DNA of 48,076 bases from Actinomadura montaniterrae. Its GTDB lineage: Bacteria; Actinomycetota; Actinomycetes; Streptosporangiales; Streptosporangiaceae. The stretch covers positions 1 to 48,076 of the forward strand of contig NZ_WBMR01000057.1 in NCBI RefSeq assembly GCF_008923365.1, given 5' to 3'. Both the position numbers and the translations under genes were made by a program. The notes below the pieces were generated by a model that searched no databases, was not told the origin of the DNA, and was given only the letters and a program-made list of their open reading frames with translations. Each line of letters starts with the position of its first letter. Positions within the stretch are counted from its first letter, which is position 1. Shown here piece after piece: positions 40,363-48,076 of the stretch.

Positions 40363-42132
40363 GTGGCGGATCAGGCTTTCCAGGTGGATCTGCGCGGGGT
40401 GGTGGATCTGCTCAGCCGCCATCTGTACGCGAGCCCGCGGGTGTACCTGCGGGAGCTGCTGCAGAACGCGGTGGACGCGATCACGGCGCGCGGCGGGGGC
40501 GGCGGCCGGGTGGTGATCGAGACCGGCGGCGGGGCGCTGCGGGTACACGACGACGGCGTCGGCCTGACGGCGGACGAGGTGCACACGCTGCTGGCCACGA
40601 TCGGCCGGTCGTCGAAGCGGGACGAGCTGGGGTTCGCGCGGCACGACTTCCTCGGCCAGTTCGGGATCGGGCTGCTGTCGGGGTTCCTGGTGGCGGACGA
40701 GATCGAGGTGGTGTCGCGGTCGGCGCGGGGCGGCGACGCGGTCCGCTGGACGGGCCGGTCGGAGGGCGGCTACCGGGTCGAGCCGGGCGAGCGCGACGAG
40801 CCGGGCACGACGGTGACGCTGCGGCCGCGTCCGGGGTCGGCGGAGCTGCTGAGCGCGCCGGTGGTGGCGGAGCTGGCCCGCACGTACGGGTCGCTGCTCC
40901 CGATCGAGCTGGTCGTGGACGGGGTCGCGGTCACGGGCGACGGCCCGCCGTGGCGGGCGTCCTACCCCGGTCCGGCGGCGCGGCGGCGCGCGCTGGAGCG
41001 GTACTGCGAGGAGCTGTACGGGTTCACGCCGTTCGACGTGGTGGACCTGGAGGTGGCGGAGGCGGGGCTGTCCGGTGTCGCGTTCGTCCTGCCGGAGCCG
41101 GTGTCGCCGACGGCCCGCGCCGCGCATCGCGTCTACCTGAAGCGGATGCTGCTGGCGGAGAGCGTGCAGGGGCTGCTGCCGGAATGGGCGTTCTTCGTCC
41201 GGTGCGTGGTGGACGCGGGGGAGCTGCGGCCGACGGCGAGCCGGGAGGCGCTGTTCGAGGACGAGCTGCTGGAGTCGGCGCGGGAGGGCCTCGGGGAGGT
41301 GCTGCGGCAGTGGCTGGTGCGGCTGGCGGAGACCGATCCGCCGAAGCTGCGCGCGTTCCTGCGGCTGCACCAGCTCGGCGTGAAGGCGATGGCGCTGCAC
41401 GACGACGCCATGCTGCGGATCGTCGACCGGTGGATGGAGTACGAGACCTCGGCGGGCCCGATGACGCTGCACGAGTTCCGGCGGCGGCATCCGGACGGCC
41501 GGTTCACCGGGAGCGTGGAGGAGTTCCGGCGGCTGTCGGCGGTGGCGGGCGCGCAGGGCGTCGGCCTCGTCAACGGCGGCTACGTACACGACACGGAGAT
41601 CATCGAGCGGCTGCCGGACCTCGACCCGGACGTCCGGCTGACCAGGCTGGACGCGGCGGAGCTGACCACGACGTTCGGCGTGCTGGATCCGGCGGCGGAG
41701 CTCGCGCTGCGGCCGTTCCTGGCGACGGCGCAGCGGGCCGTGGAGCGGCTCGGCTGCGAGGTGGTCGTCCGGGACTTCGATCCGGCGTCGCTGCCGGCGC
41801 TGTACCTGACGAGCCGGGACGCGCAGTTCCGGGAGGAGCTGTCGCGGGCGCGGGAGGAGGCCGGCGAGCTCTGGGCGGACGTGCTCGGCGCGGTCGGTGC
41901 GACGACCGGGGTGGAGCGGCCCCAGCTGGTGCTGAACTACCGCAATCCGCTGACGCGGCGCGTCACGGCGCTCGGCGCGGACGGGCCGGTGGAGCCGGCG
42001 GTGCAGGCGCTGTACGGGCAGGCGCTGCTGCTCGGGCACCATCCGCTGCGTCCCGCGGACACGGCGGTGCTGAACCGTTCGTTCATCGGCCTGCTGGAGT
42101 GGGCCGTCCACCCCCCGGAGGCGGGCCAGTGA
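40363..42132 (+). CDS. HSP90-family ATPase/chaperone, divergent HtpG
   Basis: 589 residues. The GHKL ATPase domain covers about 1-200. YLRELLQNAVDAI holds the catalytic Glu31 and Mg-binding Asn35, VHDDGVGLT holds Asp63 for adenine, and GQFGIGLLSGFLVADEI is the lid-end glycine motif. The middle domain follows, with VYLKRMLLAESVQGLLPEWA, and RPTASREALFEDELL carries the conserved Arg that contacts ATP. The C-terminal part is short and weakly conserved and has no MEEVD tail (ends HPPEAGQ). Many positions differ from classic HtpG (e.g. DDGVGL for DNGIGM), so it is a paralogous lineage. GGGGAGGGA precedes GTG 40363, and TAGGGT (40323-40328) may be the -10. Its stop overlaps the start of the TPR-like gene (GTGA). 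Confidence 0.9.
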   Translation: MADQAFQVDLRGVVDLLSRHLYASPRVYLRELLQNAVDAITARGGGGGRVVIETGGGALRVHDDGVGLTADEVHTLLATIGRSSKRDELGFARHDFLGQFGIGLLSGFLVADEIEVVSRSARGGDAVRWTGRSEGGYRVEPGERDEPGTTVTLRPRPGSAELLSAPVVAELARTYGSLLPIELVVDGVAVTGDGPPWRASYPGPAARRRALERYCEELYGFTPFDVVDLEVAEAGLSGVAFVLPEPVSPTARAAHRVYLKRMLLAESVQGLLPEWAFFVRCVVDAGELRPTASREALFEDELLESAREGLGEVLRQWLVRLAETDPPKLRAFLRLHQLGVKAMALHDDAMLRIVDRWMEYETSAGPMTLHEFRRRHPDGRFTGSVEEFRRLSAVAGAQGVGLVNGGYVHDTEIIERLPDLDPDVRLTRLDAAELTTTFGVLDPAAELALRPFLATAQRAVERLGCEVVVRDFDPASLPALYLTSRDAQFREELSRAREEAGELWADVLGAVGATTGVERPQLVLNYRNPLTRRVTALGADGPVEPAVQALYGQALLLGHHPLRPADTAVLNRSFIGLLEWAVHPPEAGQ

Positions 42133-44849
42133 GTATCGACGACGTGTACGCGCTGATGACGCGCGCGCAGGAGCTTCCGTACGGGGAGGCCCGGACCGTC
42201 CTGGTGGAGGACGCGCTGCGCCGCGCGGAGGAGGCCGGCGACGAGGTGCTCTCGTTCCGGGTGCGGGTCCGGCTCACGGACGCGTACCAGTTCGGCGGCG
42301 AACCGGCGAAGGCGTTCGCGACCTTCGGGCGGACGCTGGCCGAGCACGACCGCGACCCCGGCCGGTTCGACGAGCCGCTGGTCCTGCTGTGGCAGATGAA
42401 GGCGGTGGTGAGCTCCCTCACGAAGTTCCCGGAGATCCCCCTCGACCGGACGCGCGCGGTGCTGGACGACATGGAGCGCCGCTACCGGGCGGGCGGCCAC
42501 AGCCTCCAGGCGGTGTACCGGCGGCGGCACATCGTGGCGCGGCATCTCGGCGATCCGTCGGCGGACGAATGGTTCGCGAAGTGGCGGGCGGCGCAGCGGG
42601 ATCAGCTGTCGGACTGCGAGGGCTGCGACCCGACCGGGATGGTGGCGCATCTCGCGGACGCGGGCCGGTACGAGGAGGCGGCGGAGATCGCGGCGCCGGT
42701 GCTGGCGTCCGAGCTGTCGTGCAAGGAGCAGCCGCAGGGCATCCAGACGGCGATGCTGCCGGTGTACCTGCGGACGGGCCGTCCGGAGGCGGCGGCCGAC
42801 GCGCACCGCCGCGCGTACCGGGCGCACCGGCGGCAGATCGCCGACCTCGGGGACATCGCCGATCATCTGGAGTTCTGCGCGCTGACCGGGAACGACGCGC
42901 GCGGCCTGGAGATCGTGCAGCGGCATCTCGGGTGGCTGGACCGGGCGCCGCACGCGCACGCGGAGATGATGTTCGCCGCCGCGGCGGCCGCGGTGCTGGG
43001 CCGGGTCGCGGCGTCCGGGCGGGACGGGGTGACGGTCCGCCGCCCCGCGTCGGGCGGGCGTCCGGCGGCGGACGTGCCGGTCGCGGAGCTGCGCGCCGAG
43101 CTGGAGGGCCGCGCGACGGACCTCGCGGCGCGGTTCGACGCCCGCAACGGCACGTCCCACCAGGGCGGCAAGGTGCGGGCGCTGCTGGCGGCCGAGCCGG
43201 TCTTCGGGTTCGTCCCGCTGGCCGCCCACCACCGCCGCCCGTCCCCGGCCCCCGCGCCCGAGCCCGCTCCGCAGGACGACGGCATCGCGTCCATCGACGA
43301 CCTCGACGACCTCGACGCGCTGCTCGCGATCGCCGACGAGCGCCGGACCAGCCGCGACATCCCGCGCACGCTCGCCGCGTGGCGGCGCTTCGACGCGCTC
43401 GCCGAGACCGCCGCGCCGACGCCGTTGCAGAGCGCCCGGCGGCTGGACGGCCGGGGCGTCGAGCTGGCGATGGACGGTGACCGAGAGGGCGCGGTCGCGG
43501 CGTGGGAGGAGGCGTCGCGGCTGTTCGCGGAGCTGGGCGAGGAGGCGGAGCGGCACCGGGTGATGAGCCGGCTCGGGGCGCTGCGGTTCGAGCTGGGCGA
43601 CGAGCGGGGCCTGGCGGAGATGGTCGCGGCGGCCGATCATTTCACCGCGCACCCGGGCGAGGAAGGTGCCGCGACGGCGGCGCTGTTCCGGCTGGCGGAG
43701 GCCCACCTGGACCGCGGCCGGCCCGCCGACGGGCTCGCCGCGCTGGACCGGGTCGTCCCGGACGACGCCCCCGACCGAGCCGGCGAGCTGTGGTTCCTGC
43801 GGGGCCGCGCGCTGCTGGAGACCGGCGACGAGAACGGCGCGGTCGCGGCGCTGCGCCGCTCGGTCGCGGAGGCCCGCGCGTCGGACGACCCCGGCACGGT
43901 CGCGACGCCCGCGCTGCTGCTCGCCCAGATCCTCGTCCGGCGGCCCCCTGCGGAGGACGGCACCGGTCCGGCGACGGAGGACGGCTCCGGCCCTGCGGAG
44001 GACGGCACCGGCCCGGCGGGGGAGGCGTTCGCGCTGCTCGACGAGGTGATCGGCCTGCTGCGCGAGCCGTCGCCGATGCGGGCGATCGCGCACACCGAGC
44101 GGGGGCTGGCGCTGCTGTCGGCGGGGCGCGCGGCGGACGCGGTCGCCGATCTCGCCGAGGGGGTCGCGGCATGGACGGCGGAGGGCATGCAGGAGCAGGC
44201 CGTCCGCCTGCGCGTGGACCTCGCGGCGGGCTACCTGGAGGCCGGGCGGCACCTGGAGGCGGCGGAGGCCGCCGAGGAGGCGCTACCCGGGCTCGACGAG
44301 GGCGACGCGCGCCGCTGCCGGCTGATCCTCGCCCACGCGCAGAAGGGCATGGGGGAGGAGGACGGGGCGGACACGTTCGCGTCCCTCGCCGAGACCGCCG
44401 TGAAGGACGGTGAGCCGGGCGCCGCCGCGCATTTCCTGGAGGAGGCGGCCGAGATCCTCACGAACCTGGACAAGGACGCCCTGGCCGCCGAGCGTTTCGG
44501 GGAGGCCGCCGACATGCACGGTGGCGCGGGCGACCCGCAGGGCGCCGTCCGGGCGCGCCGCCGCGCCGCGATGTGCCACCTGTGGAGCGGGGAGCCAGAG
44601 CAGGCCGTCACGACGGTGGAGGCGGCCCGCGCCGCCCTCGACGCCCTGCCGGACGGCCCGCCGCGCACCTGGGAGACCGCGCTCGTGTCCTACGACCAGG
44701 CGCGCATCCTCGCGCAGACGGGGCGTCCGGCGGACGCGGAGCCGCACGCGTCCGCCGCGGTGGACGGCTTCCGGTCCCTGGGCGAGACCGGCCCCGCCGA
44801 CCAGGCCGCCGCCCTCCTCGCCGACATCAGGTCGGCGCCCCAGGAATGA
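42129..44849 (+). CDS. Large TPR-like repeat protein coupled to the HSP90-family gene
   Basis: 906 residues, predicted soluble and almost all helical. Repeated Ala/Glu/Leu helices with TPR spacing run through the chain, for example AGRYEEAAEIAAPVLASELS, TGRPEAAADAHRRAYRAHRR, DGDREGAVAAWEEASRLFAE, TGDENGAVAALRRSVAEARA and AGRHLEAAEAAEEALPGLDE. A Pro/Ala linker near residues 373-385 divides it into two solenoids, and a short EDG(T/S)GP repeat lies in the second. GTG 42129 overlaps the HSP90 stop, so both proteins are probably made together. I infer a co-chaperone or client-binding role. It ends seven bases from the convergent galK stop. Confidence 0.85.
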   Translation: MSIDDVYALMTRAQELPYGEARTVLVEDALRRAEEAGDEVLSFRVRVRLTDAYQFGGEPAKAFATFGRTLAEHDRDPGRFDEPLVLLWQMKAVVSSLTKFPEIPLDRTRAVLDDMERRYRAGGHSLQAVYRRRHIVARHLGDPSADEWFAKWRAAQRDQLSDCEGCDPTGMVAHLADAGRYEEAAEIAAPVLASELSCKEQPQGIQTAMLPVYLRTGRPEAAADAHRRAYRAHRRQIADLGDIADHLEFCALTGNDARGLEIVQRHLGWLDRAPHAHAEMMFAAAAAAVLGRVAASGRDGVTVRRPASGGRPAADVPVAELRAELEGRATDLAARFDARNGTSHQGGKVRALLAAEPVFGFVPLAAHHRRPSPAPAPEPAPQDDGIASIDDLDDLDALLAIADERRTSRDIPRTLAAWRRFDALAETAAPTPLQSARRLDGRGVELAMDGDREGAVAAWEEASRLFAELGEEAERHRVMSRLGALRFELGDERGLAEMVAAADHFTAHPGEEGAATAALFRLAEAHLDRGRPADGLAALDRVVPDDAPDRAGELWFLRGRALLETGDENGAVAALRRSVAEARASDDPGTVATPALLLAQILVRRPPAEDGTGPATEDGSGPAEDGTGPAGEAFALLDEVIGLLREPSPMRAIAHTERGLALLSAGRAADAVADLAEGVAAWTAEGMQEQAVRLRVDLAAGYLEAGRHLEAAEAAEEALPGLDEGDARRCRLILAHAQKGMGEEDGADTFASLAETAVKDGEPGAAAHFLEEAAEILTNLDKDALAAERFGEAADMHGGAGDPQGAVRARRRAAMCHLWSGEPEQAVTTVEAARAALDALPDGPPRTWETALVSYDQARILAQTGRPADAEPHASAAVDGFRSLGETGPADQAAALLADIRSAPQE
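43951..44019 (+). repeat. Short in-frame repeat in the TPR-like gene
   Basis: Three units of 24, 21 and 24 bases beginning CGGAGGACGGC encode EDGTGP/EDGSGP/EDGTGP, each followed by Ala. It looks like a flexible loop that grew by slippage. Confidence 0.8.
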
Positions 44850-44856
44850 CGCCGGC

Positions 44857-46002
44857 CTAGGCCAGGCGGCGGGCGCCGGCGGACGGGACGGCGTCGAGGA
44901 ACTCCGGCGCCGTCCAGCCGCGCTTGGCGTAGGCCGCGGCGATCGCGTCCCGCACCCGGCCGGCGCGGTCGGCCGCGGTCAGCACGATCACCGACCCGCC
45001 GAACCCGCCGCCGATCATGCGGCCGCCGCGGGCGCCCGCGCGCAGCGCCGCGTCGACGGCGGTGTCGGCCTCCGGCCAGGAGATCTCGAACTGGTCGCGC
45101 AGCGACAGGTGCGAGGCGTTCAGCATCGCGCCGAGCTCGCCGGCGGCCCCGGCGCGCAGCAGCCCGACGGACGCCTCGACGCGGTGGTTCTCGGTGACGA
45201 CGTGCTGGACGCGGCGCCGCAGCACCGGGTCGCCGAGGCGGCCGAGCGCGCCCGCGAGGTCCTTGACGTCGCGGAGCGCGTCGACGCCGAGCAGCGCCGC
45301 GGCCTCCTCGCATTCGGCGCGCCGCCGCCCGTAGTCGCCGCCGGTGAGGGCGTGGGAGGCGCGGGTGTCGACGGCGAGGAGCGTCAGCCCGGCCTGCGAC
45401 GGGTCGAACGGGACCTGCGCGGACAGGCCGCTGCGGCAGTCGAGCATCAGCGCGTGGCCGGGTGTGGCGAGCAGCGACGCGGACTGGTCCATCAGCCCGC
45501 ACGGCATGCCGACCTGCTCGTTCTCGGCGCGCTGCGCGAGCCGGGCCAGCTCCGGCCGGTCGATCTCCACGCCGTACAGGTCGCAGAGGGCCAGCGCGGT
45601 CGCGCACTCCAGCGCGGCCGACGACGACAGGCCCGCGCCCTGCGGCAGGTCCGAGTCGATCAGCAGCGACGCGCCGCCGGTGCCGCGCTCGCGCAGCACC
45701 CGCGCCATGCCGACCGGGTAGGCGGCCCAGGACCGCTCGGACGGCCAGCCCTCGGAGACGACCGTCCCGCCCTCGACCGGGGCGGTGACGGTGCCGTCCG
45801 CCTGGAGGGAGCGGACCTCGACCACCCCGTCGTCGCGGCGCGCGGCGGCGACCGACACGCCCCGCGACAGCGCGAACGGCAGGACGAGGCCGTCGTTGTA
45901 GTCGGTGTGCTCGCCGATCAGGTTGATCCGCCCGGGCGCGTGCCAGACCCCTTCGGCGGCGCGCCCGAACGCCTCGCCGAAGGCGGTGCGCAGGCCGGTC
46001 AT
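44857..46002 (-). CDS. galK: Galactokinase
   Basis: 381 residues. A GHMP kinase phosphorylating galactose at C1. Galactokinase signature GRINLIGEHTDYNDGLVLPF (about 24-43), the ATP loop LPQGAGLSSSAALECATAL, the catalytic Asp in GLMDQSASLL, and GGRMIGGGFGGSVIVL near the end. ATG 46002 overlaps the galE stop (ATGA). Its TAG stop lies in the 10-bp palindrome GGCCTAGGCC, seven bases from the end of the convergent TPR-like gene. Confidence 0.96.
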   Translation of the reverse strand: MTGLRTAFGEAFGRAAEGVWHAPGRINLIGEHTDYNDGLVLPFALSRGVSVAAARRDDGVVEVRSLQADGTVTAPVEGGTVVSEGWPSERSWAAYPVGMARVLRERGTGGASLLIDSDLPQGAGLSSSAALECATALALCDLYGVEIDRPELARLAQRAENEQVGMPCGLMDQSASLLATPGHALMLDCRSGLSAQVPFDPSQAGLTLLAVDTRASHALTGGDYGRRRAECEEAAALLGVDALRDVKDLAGALGRLGDPVLRRRVQHVVTENHRVEASVGLLRAGAAGELGAMLNASHLSLRDQFEISWPEADTAVDAALRAGARGGRMIGGGFGGSVIVLTAADRAGRVRDAIAAAYAKRGWTAPEFLDAVPSAGARRLA

Positions 46003-46952
46003 CGCGAGCGCAGGAAGGTCCAGGCGTCCGACACCATGGCGCGCAGGTCCCGCTCCGGCTTCCAGCCGAGCTGCGACTGGATCTTGTCCGAGGACGCGAT
46101 CAGCACCGCCGGGTCGCCGGGGCGGCGCGGGTGGACCTCGGCCGGGATGTCGCGGCCGGTGACCTCGCGGCACACCTCGATGACCTCGCGGACGGAGTTG
46201 CCGGTGCCGCTGCCGAGGTTGAAGATCTGGTGGGTGCCGGGCTCGCACGCGTCCAGCGCGAGCAGGTGGGCGCGGCCGAGGTCGGCGACGTGGATGTAGT
46301 CGCGGACGCAGGTGCCGTCGGCGGTCGGGTAGTCCTCGCCGAACATCTTCACCGCCTCGCCCTGCCCGAGCGCGACCTTCAGCACGTTCGGGATCAGGTG
46401 GGTCTCGACGGTGTGCCGCTCGCCCTGCGTGCCGTAGGCGCCGGCGACGTTGAAGTAGCGCAGCGAGACGCCGCCGATGCCGTGCAGCCGCGCGTACTCG
46501 GCGAGCGTGGTGTCGATCGCCAGCTTGGACGCGCCGTACGGGTTGGTGGGCCGGGTCGGGTCGGTCTCCAGGATCGGCGTCGACTCCGGCTCGCCGTAGC
46601 AGGCGGCCGTGGAGGAGAACACGATCCGCGGGACCCCGGCGGTCCGCATCGCCTCCAGCAGCGCCAGCGACTCGCCGAGGTTCTTGTCCCAGTACAGGCC
46701 CGGCTTCTCGACGGACTCGCCGACCAGCGACTTCGCCGCGAAGTGCAGCACGGCGTCGAACCCGGCGCCGCCCAGCACCTCGGCGGCGGCGCCGCGCAGC
46801 GTGCCGCGCACCAGCCGCGCCCCGGCGGGGACGGCGTCCTCGTGCCCCGTGGACAGGTCGTCCAGGACGACGACCTCGTGGCCCGCCTCCAGCAGCAGTG
46901 CGGAGACGACGCTGCCGATGTAGCCGGCGCCTCCGGTGACGAGCAGCTTCAC
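45999..46952 (-). CDS. galE: UDP-glucose 4-epimerase
   Basis: 317 residues. A short-chain dehydrogenase fold enzyme interconverting UDP-galactose and UDP-glucose with bound NAD. The start MKLLVTGGAGYIGS carries the GxxGxxG loop. The catalytic set is Ser/Thr in VFSSTAACYG and Tyr-Lys in NPYGASKLAID, with SLRYFNVAGAYG and DYIHVADLGRAHLLALDA typical of GalE. GTG 46952 is seven bases from GGGAGGT. It forms an operon with galK; no galT is adjacent, because the next gene upstream is divergent. Confidence 0.96.
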   Translation of the reverse strand: MKLLVTGGAGYIGSVVSALLLEAGHEVVVLDDLSTGHEDAVPAGARLVRGTLRGAAAEVLGGAGFDAVLHFAAKSLVGESVEKPGLYWDKNLGESLALLEAMRTAGVPRIVFSSTAACYGEPESTPILETDPTRPTNPYGASKLAIDTTLAEYARLHGIGGVSLRYFNVAGAYGTQGERHTVETHLIPNVLKVALGQGEAVKMFGEDYPTADGTCVRDYIHVADLGRAHLLALDACEPGTHQIFNLGSGTGNSVREVIEVCREVTGRDIPAEVHPRRPGDPAVLIASSDKIQSQLGWKPERDLRAMVSDAWTFLRSR

Positions 46953-47138
46953 GTACGGACCTCCCGGGAAGACAACAGGACGGCGGGGTGCCGTCCAGGC
47001 TATCCGCAACCCCGGCCGCCGAGATCCCGAACCGCCGGCCCGGCCGTCCGGGCCGCCGCCACGGCCGTCCAGGCCGCGGCGGCCATCCGGAGGGCGGGCG
47101 GCGGCTATCCGGGGCGCAGAACGGGGAAGGCTGATCCC

Positions 47139-48076
47139 ATGGACCGGACGCCAGGCGGCGAACAGGCGGCCGCTCCGGCGGCGTTCCGGCCGCCGGGACG
47201 GCTCGCACGGCCGTTGGTGTGGCTGCTGTCCACCTCGACGGACCTGGTCGTGCGGCTGGCGGGCGGCGACCCGAACGCGCTGCGCGAGGAGCTGACCGCG
47301 GAGCGCATGCGCGCCCTCGTGGCGGAGAACACGCAGATCGCCGCCGACGAGCGCGCGCTGATCGAGGAGGTGTTCGCGGCGGGGGAGCGGCCGCTGCGCG
47401 AGGTGCTGGTGCCCCGCACCGAGGTCGTGTTCCTGGACGCCTCGCTGCCGCTGGCGGTGGCGGCGCGGGCCGCGGCGGGCAGCCCGCACTCCCGGTTCCC
47501 GGTCTGCCGCGGCTCCCACGACGAGGTGATCGGGTTCGTCCACATCCGGGACCTGCTCGTCCCCGAGGACCGGGACGGGGCCGCGCCCGTGGGGGAGCTG
47601 GTGCGGCCGGTGAAGTTCCTGCCGTCCTCGCAGCGGGTCCTGCCGGTCCTGTCGGAGATGCGGCGGGAGGGCTGCCACCTGGCGATCGTCATGGACGAGT
47701 ACGGCGGCGTCGCCGGGATCGTCACCCTCGAGGACCTGATGGAGGAGCTGATCGGCGACATCCGCGACGAATATGATGTCCAGGACGCGCAGGCGCGGCG
47801 CCTGCACGGCGGCGTGGTCGAGGTCGACGGCCTGCTCAACCTGGACGACTTCGCCGCCGAGACCGGCCTCCGGCTGCCCGCCGGACCGTACGAGACGGTC
47901 GCCGGGCACATCATGGCGGTGCTCGGCCGCGTGCCCGCCGAGGGCGACTCGGTGCCGGCCGCGGACCGGGAGCTGCGGGTGGCCCGGATGGAGGGCCGGC
48001 GGGTGGCCCGCGTGCGCGTCACGCCGCGGGCGGCGCCCCAGGCGGCACAGCAGCCGGTCCGGCCGGCGGCGCGGTG
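47139..48076 (+). CDS. CBS/CorC-domain protein lacking the DUF21 membrane domain (3' partial)
   Basis: At least 312 residues, open to the window edge; the last two bases are TG, which may begin the stop. A short stretch (RPLVWLLSTSTDLVVRLAGG, about 25-44) resembles the tail of a CNNM/DUF21 domain. It is followed by LREELTAERMRALVAENTQI and the CBS pair (about 80-205; VLVPRTEVVFLDASLPL, VIGFVHIRDLL, AIVMDEYGGVAGIVTLEDLM). The CorC/HlyC transporter-associated domain follows (about 222-300). Full-length relatives carry some 150-180 more membrane residues before this. Here GGGGAAGG stands before ATG 47139 and only 186 bases separate it from divergent galE, so the membrane part is truly absent. 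It probably binds nucleotide-Mg as a CorC-type ion-efflux modulator. Confidence 0.85.
   Translation, partial: MDRTPGGEQAAAPAAFRPPGRLARPLVWLLSTSTDLVVRLAGGDPNALREELTAERMRALVAENTQIAADERALIEEVFAAGERPLREVLVPRTEVVFLDASLPLAVAARAAAGSPHSRFPVCRGSHDEVIGFVHIRDLLVPEDRDGAAPVGELVRPVKFLPSSQRVLPVLSEMRREGCHLAIVMDEYGGVAGIVTLEDLMEELIGDIRDEYDVQDAQARRLHGGVVEVDGLLNLDDFAAETGLRLPAGPYETVAGHIMAVLGRVPAEGDSVPAADRELRVARMEGRRVARVRVTPRAAPQAAQQPVRPAAR

Noticed and set aside
40329..42128. In-frame extension upstream of the TPR-like gene, giving a 1506-residue product
   Set aside because: The part before 42129 is a shadow of the HSP90 gene; the GTG at 42129 overlapping the HSP90 stop is the natural start.
42090..42132. MEEVD-type TPR-docking tail on the HSP90 protein
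   Set aside because: The C-terminus reads HPPEAGQ; any contact with the TPR-like partner must be different.

Overview
The window is one contiguous stretch of very GC-rich chromosome with GTG starts, stop/start overlaps (ATGA, GTGA) and the gene order sucCD – PerM-like protein – purNH – folD – DUF3017 – icd – mdh. This points to an actinomycete, probably of the Streptosporangiales/Thermomonosporaceae (Actinomadura-like) type. The genus is inferred from memory of synteny and style, not computed. I saw no rRNA, tRNA, insertion sequence or phage gene. Most of the DNA is protein coding.

Layout. Positions 1-160 hold a 20-bp tandem repeat. From 0.2 to 6.1 kb come a TetR regulator, a dicarboxylate/amino-acid:cation symporter, and a divergent envelope-sensing cluster: PspC-domain membrane protein plus small membrane protein on one side, PspC-domain sensor kinase plus LuxR-type response regulator on the other. 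From 6.1 to 12.7 kb lies a mixed accessory stretch: a 14-15-bp repeat array, a two-gene thioesterase operon behind a palindrome, a DUF4190/septum-formation-like protein, a flavin monooxygenase, a beta-lactamase-fold protein, an SRPBCC protein, a LmbE-type deacetylase and a nucleoside hydrolase. From 12.7 to 14.8 kb is the PTS-dependent dihydroxyacetone kinase operon dhaKLM. It runs stop-to-stop into an emfourin-like inhibitor gene paired with a gluzincin metalloprotease. From 16.9 to 26.4 kb are pcrA, a double-headed Lrp/AsnC regulator divergent from a DHA2 exporter, a metal amidohydrolase, a GNAT acetyltransferase, a TauE-type permease and a membrane-anchored GH15-like glycosidase.

The right half is a central-metabolism core. 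sucCD (TCA cycle), a PerM-like membrane protein, purNH (purine synthesis) and folD (one-carbon supply) come first. folD is preceded by a convincing ZTP riboswitch, which ties folate supply to purine demand, matching the neighbouring purNH. Then follow an FHA-HTH regulator, DUF3017, icd and mdh. Between icd and mdh sits an orphan two-repeat CRISPR of exact type I-E geometry (29-32-29). The last part has a divergent HSP90-family ATPase translationally coupled to a 906-residue TPR-like protein, a galE-galK operon without galT, and a CBS/CorC protein lacking its membrane domain and cut by the window end.

The best candidates for something under-described are the HSP90-TPR pair, the protease-inhibitor pair, the orphan mini-CRISPR, the FHA-HTH regulator and the DUF21-less CorC protein.
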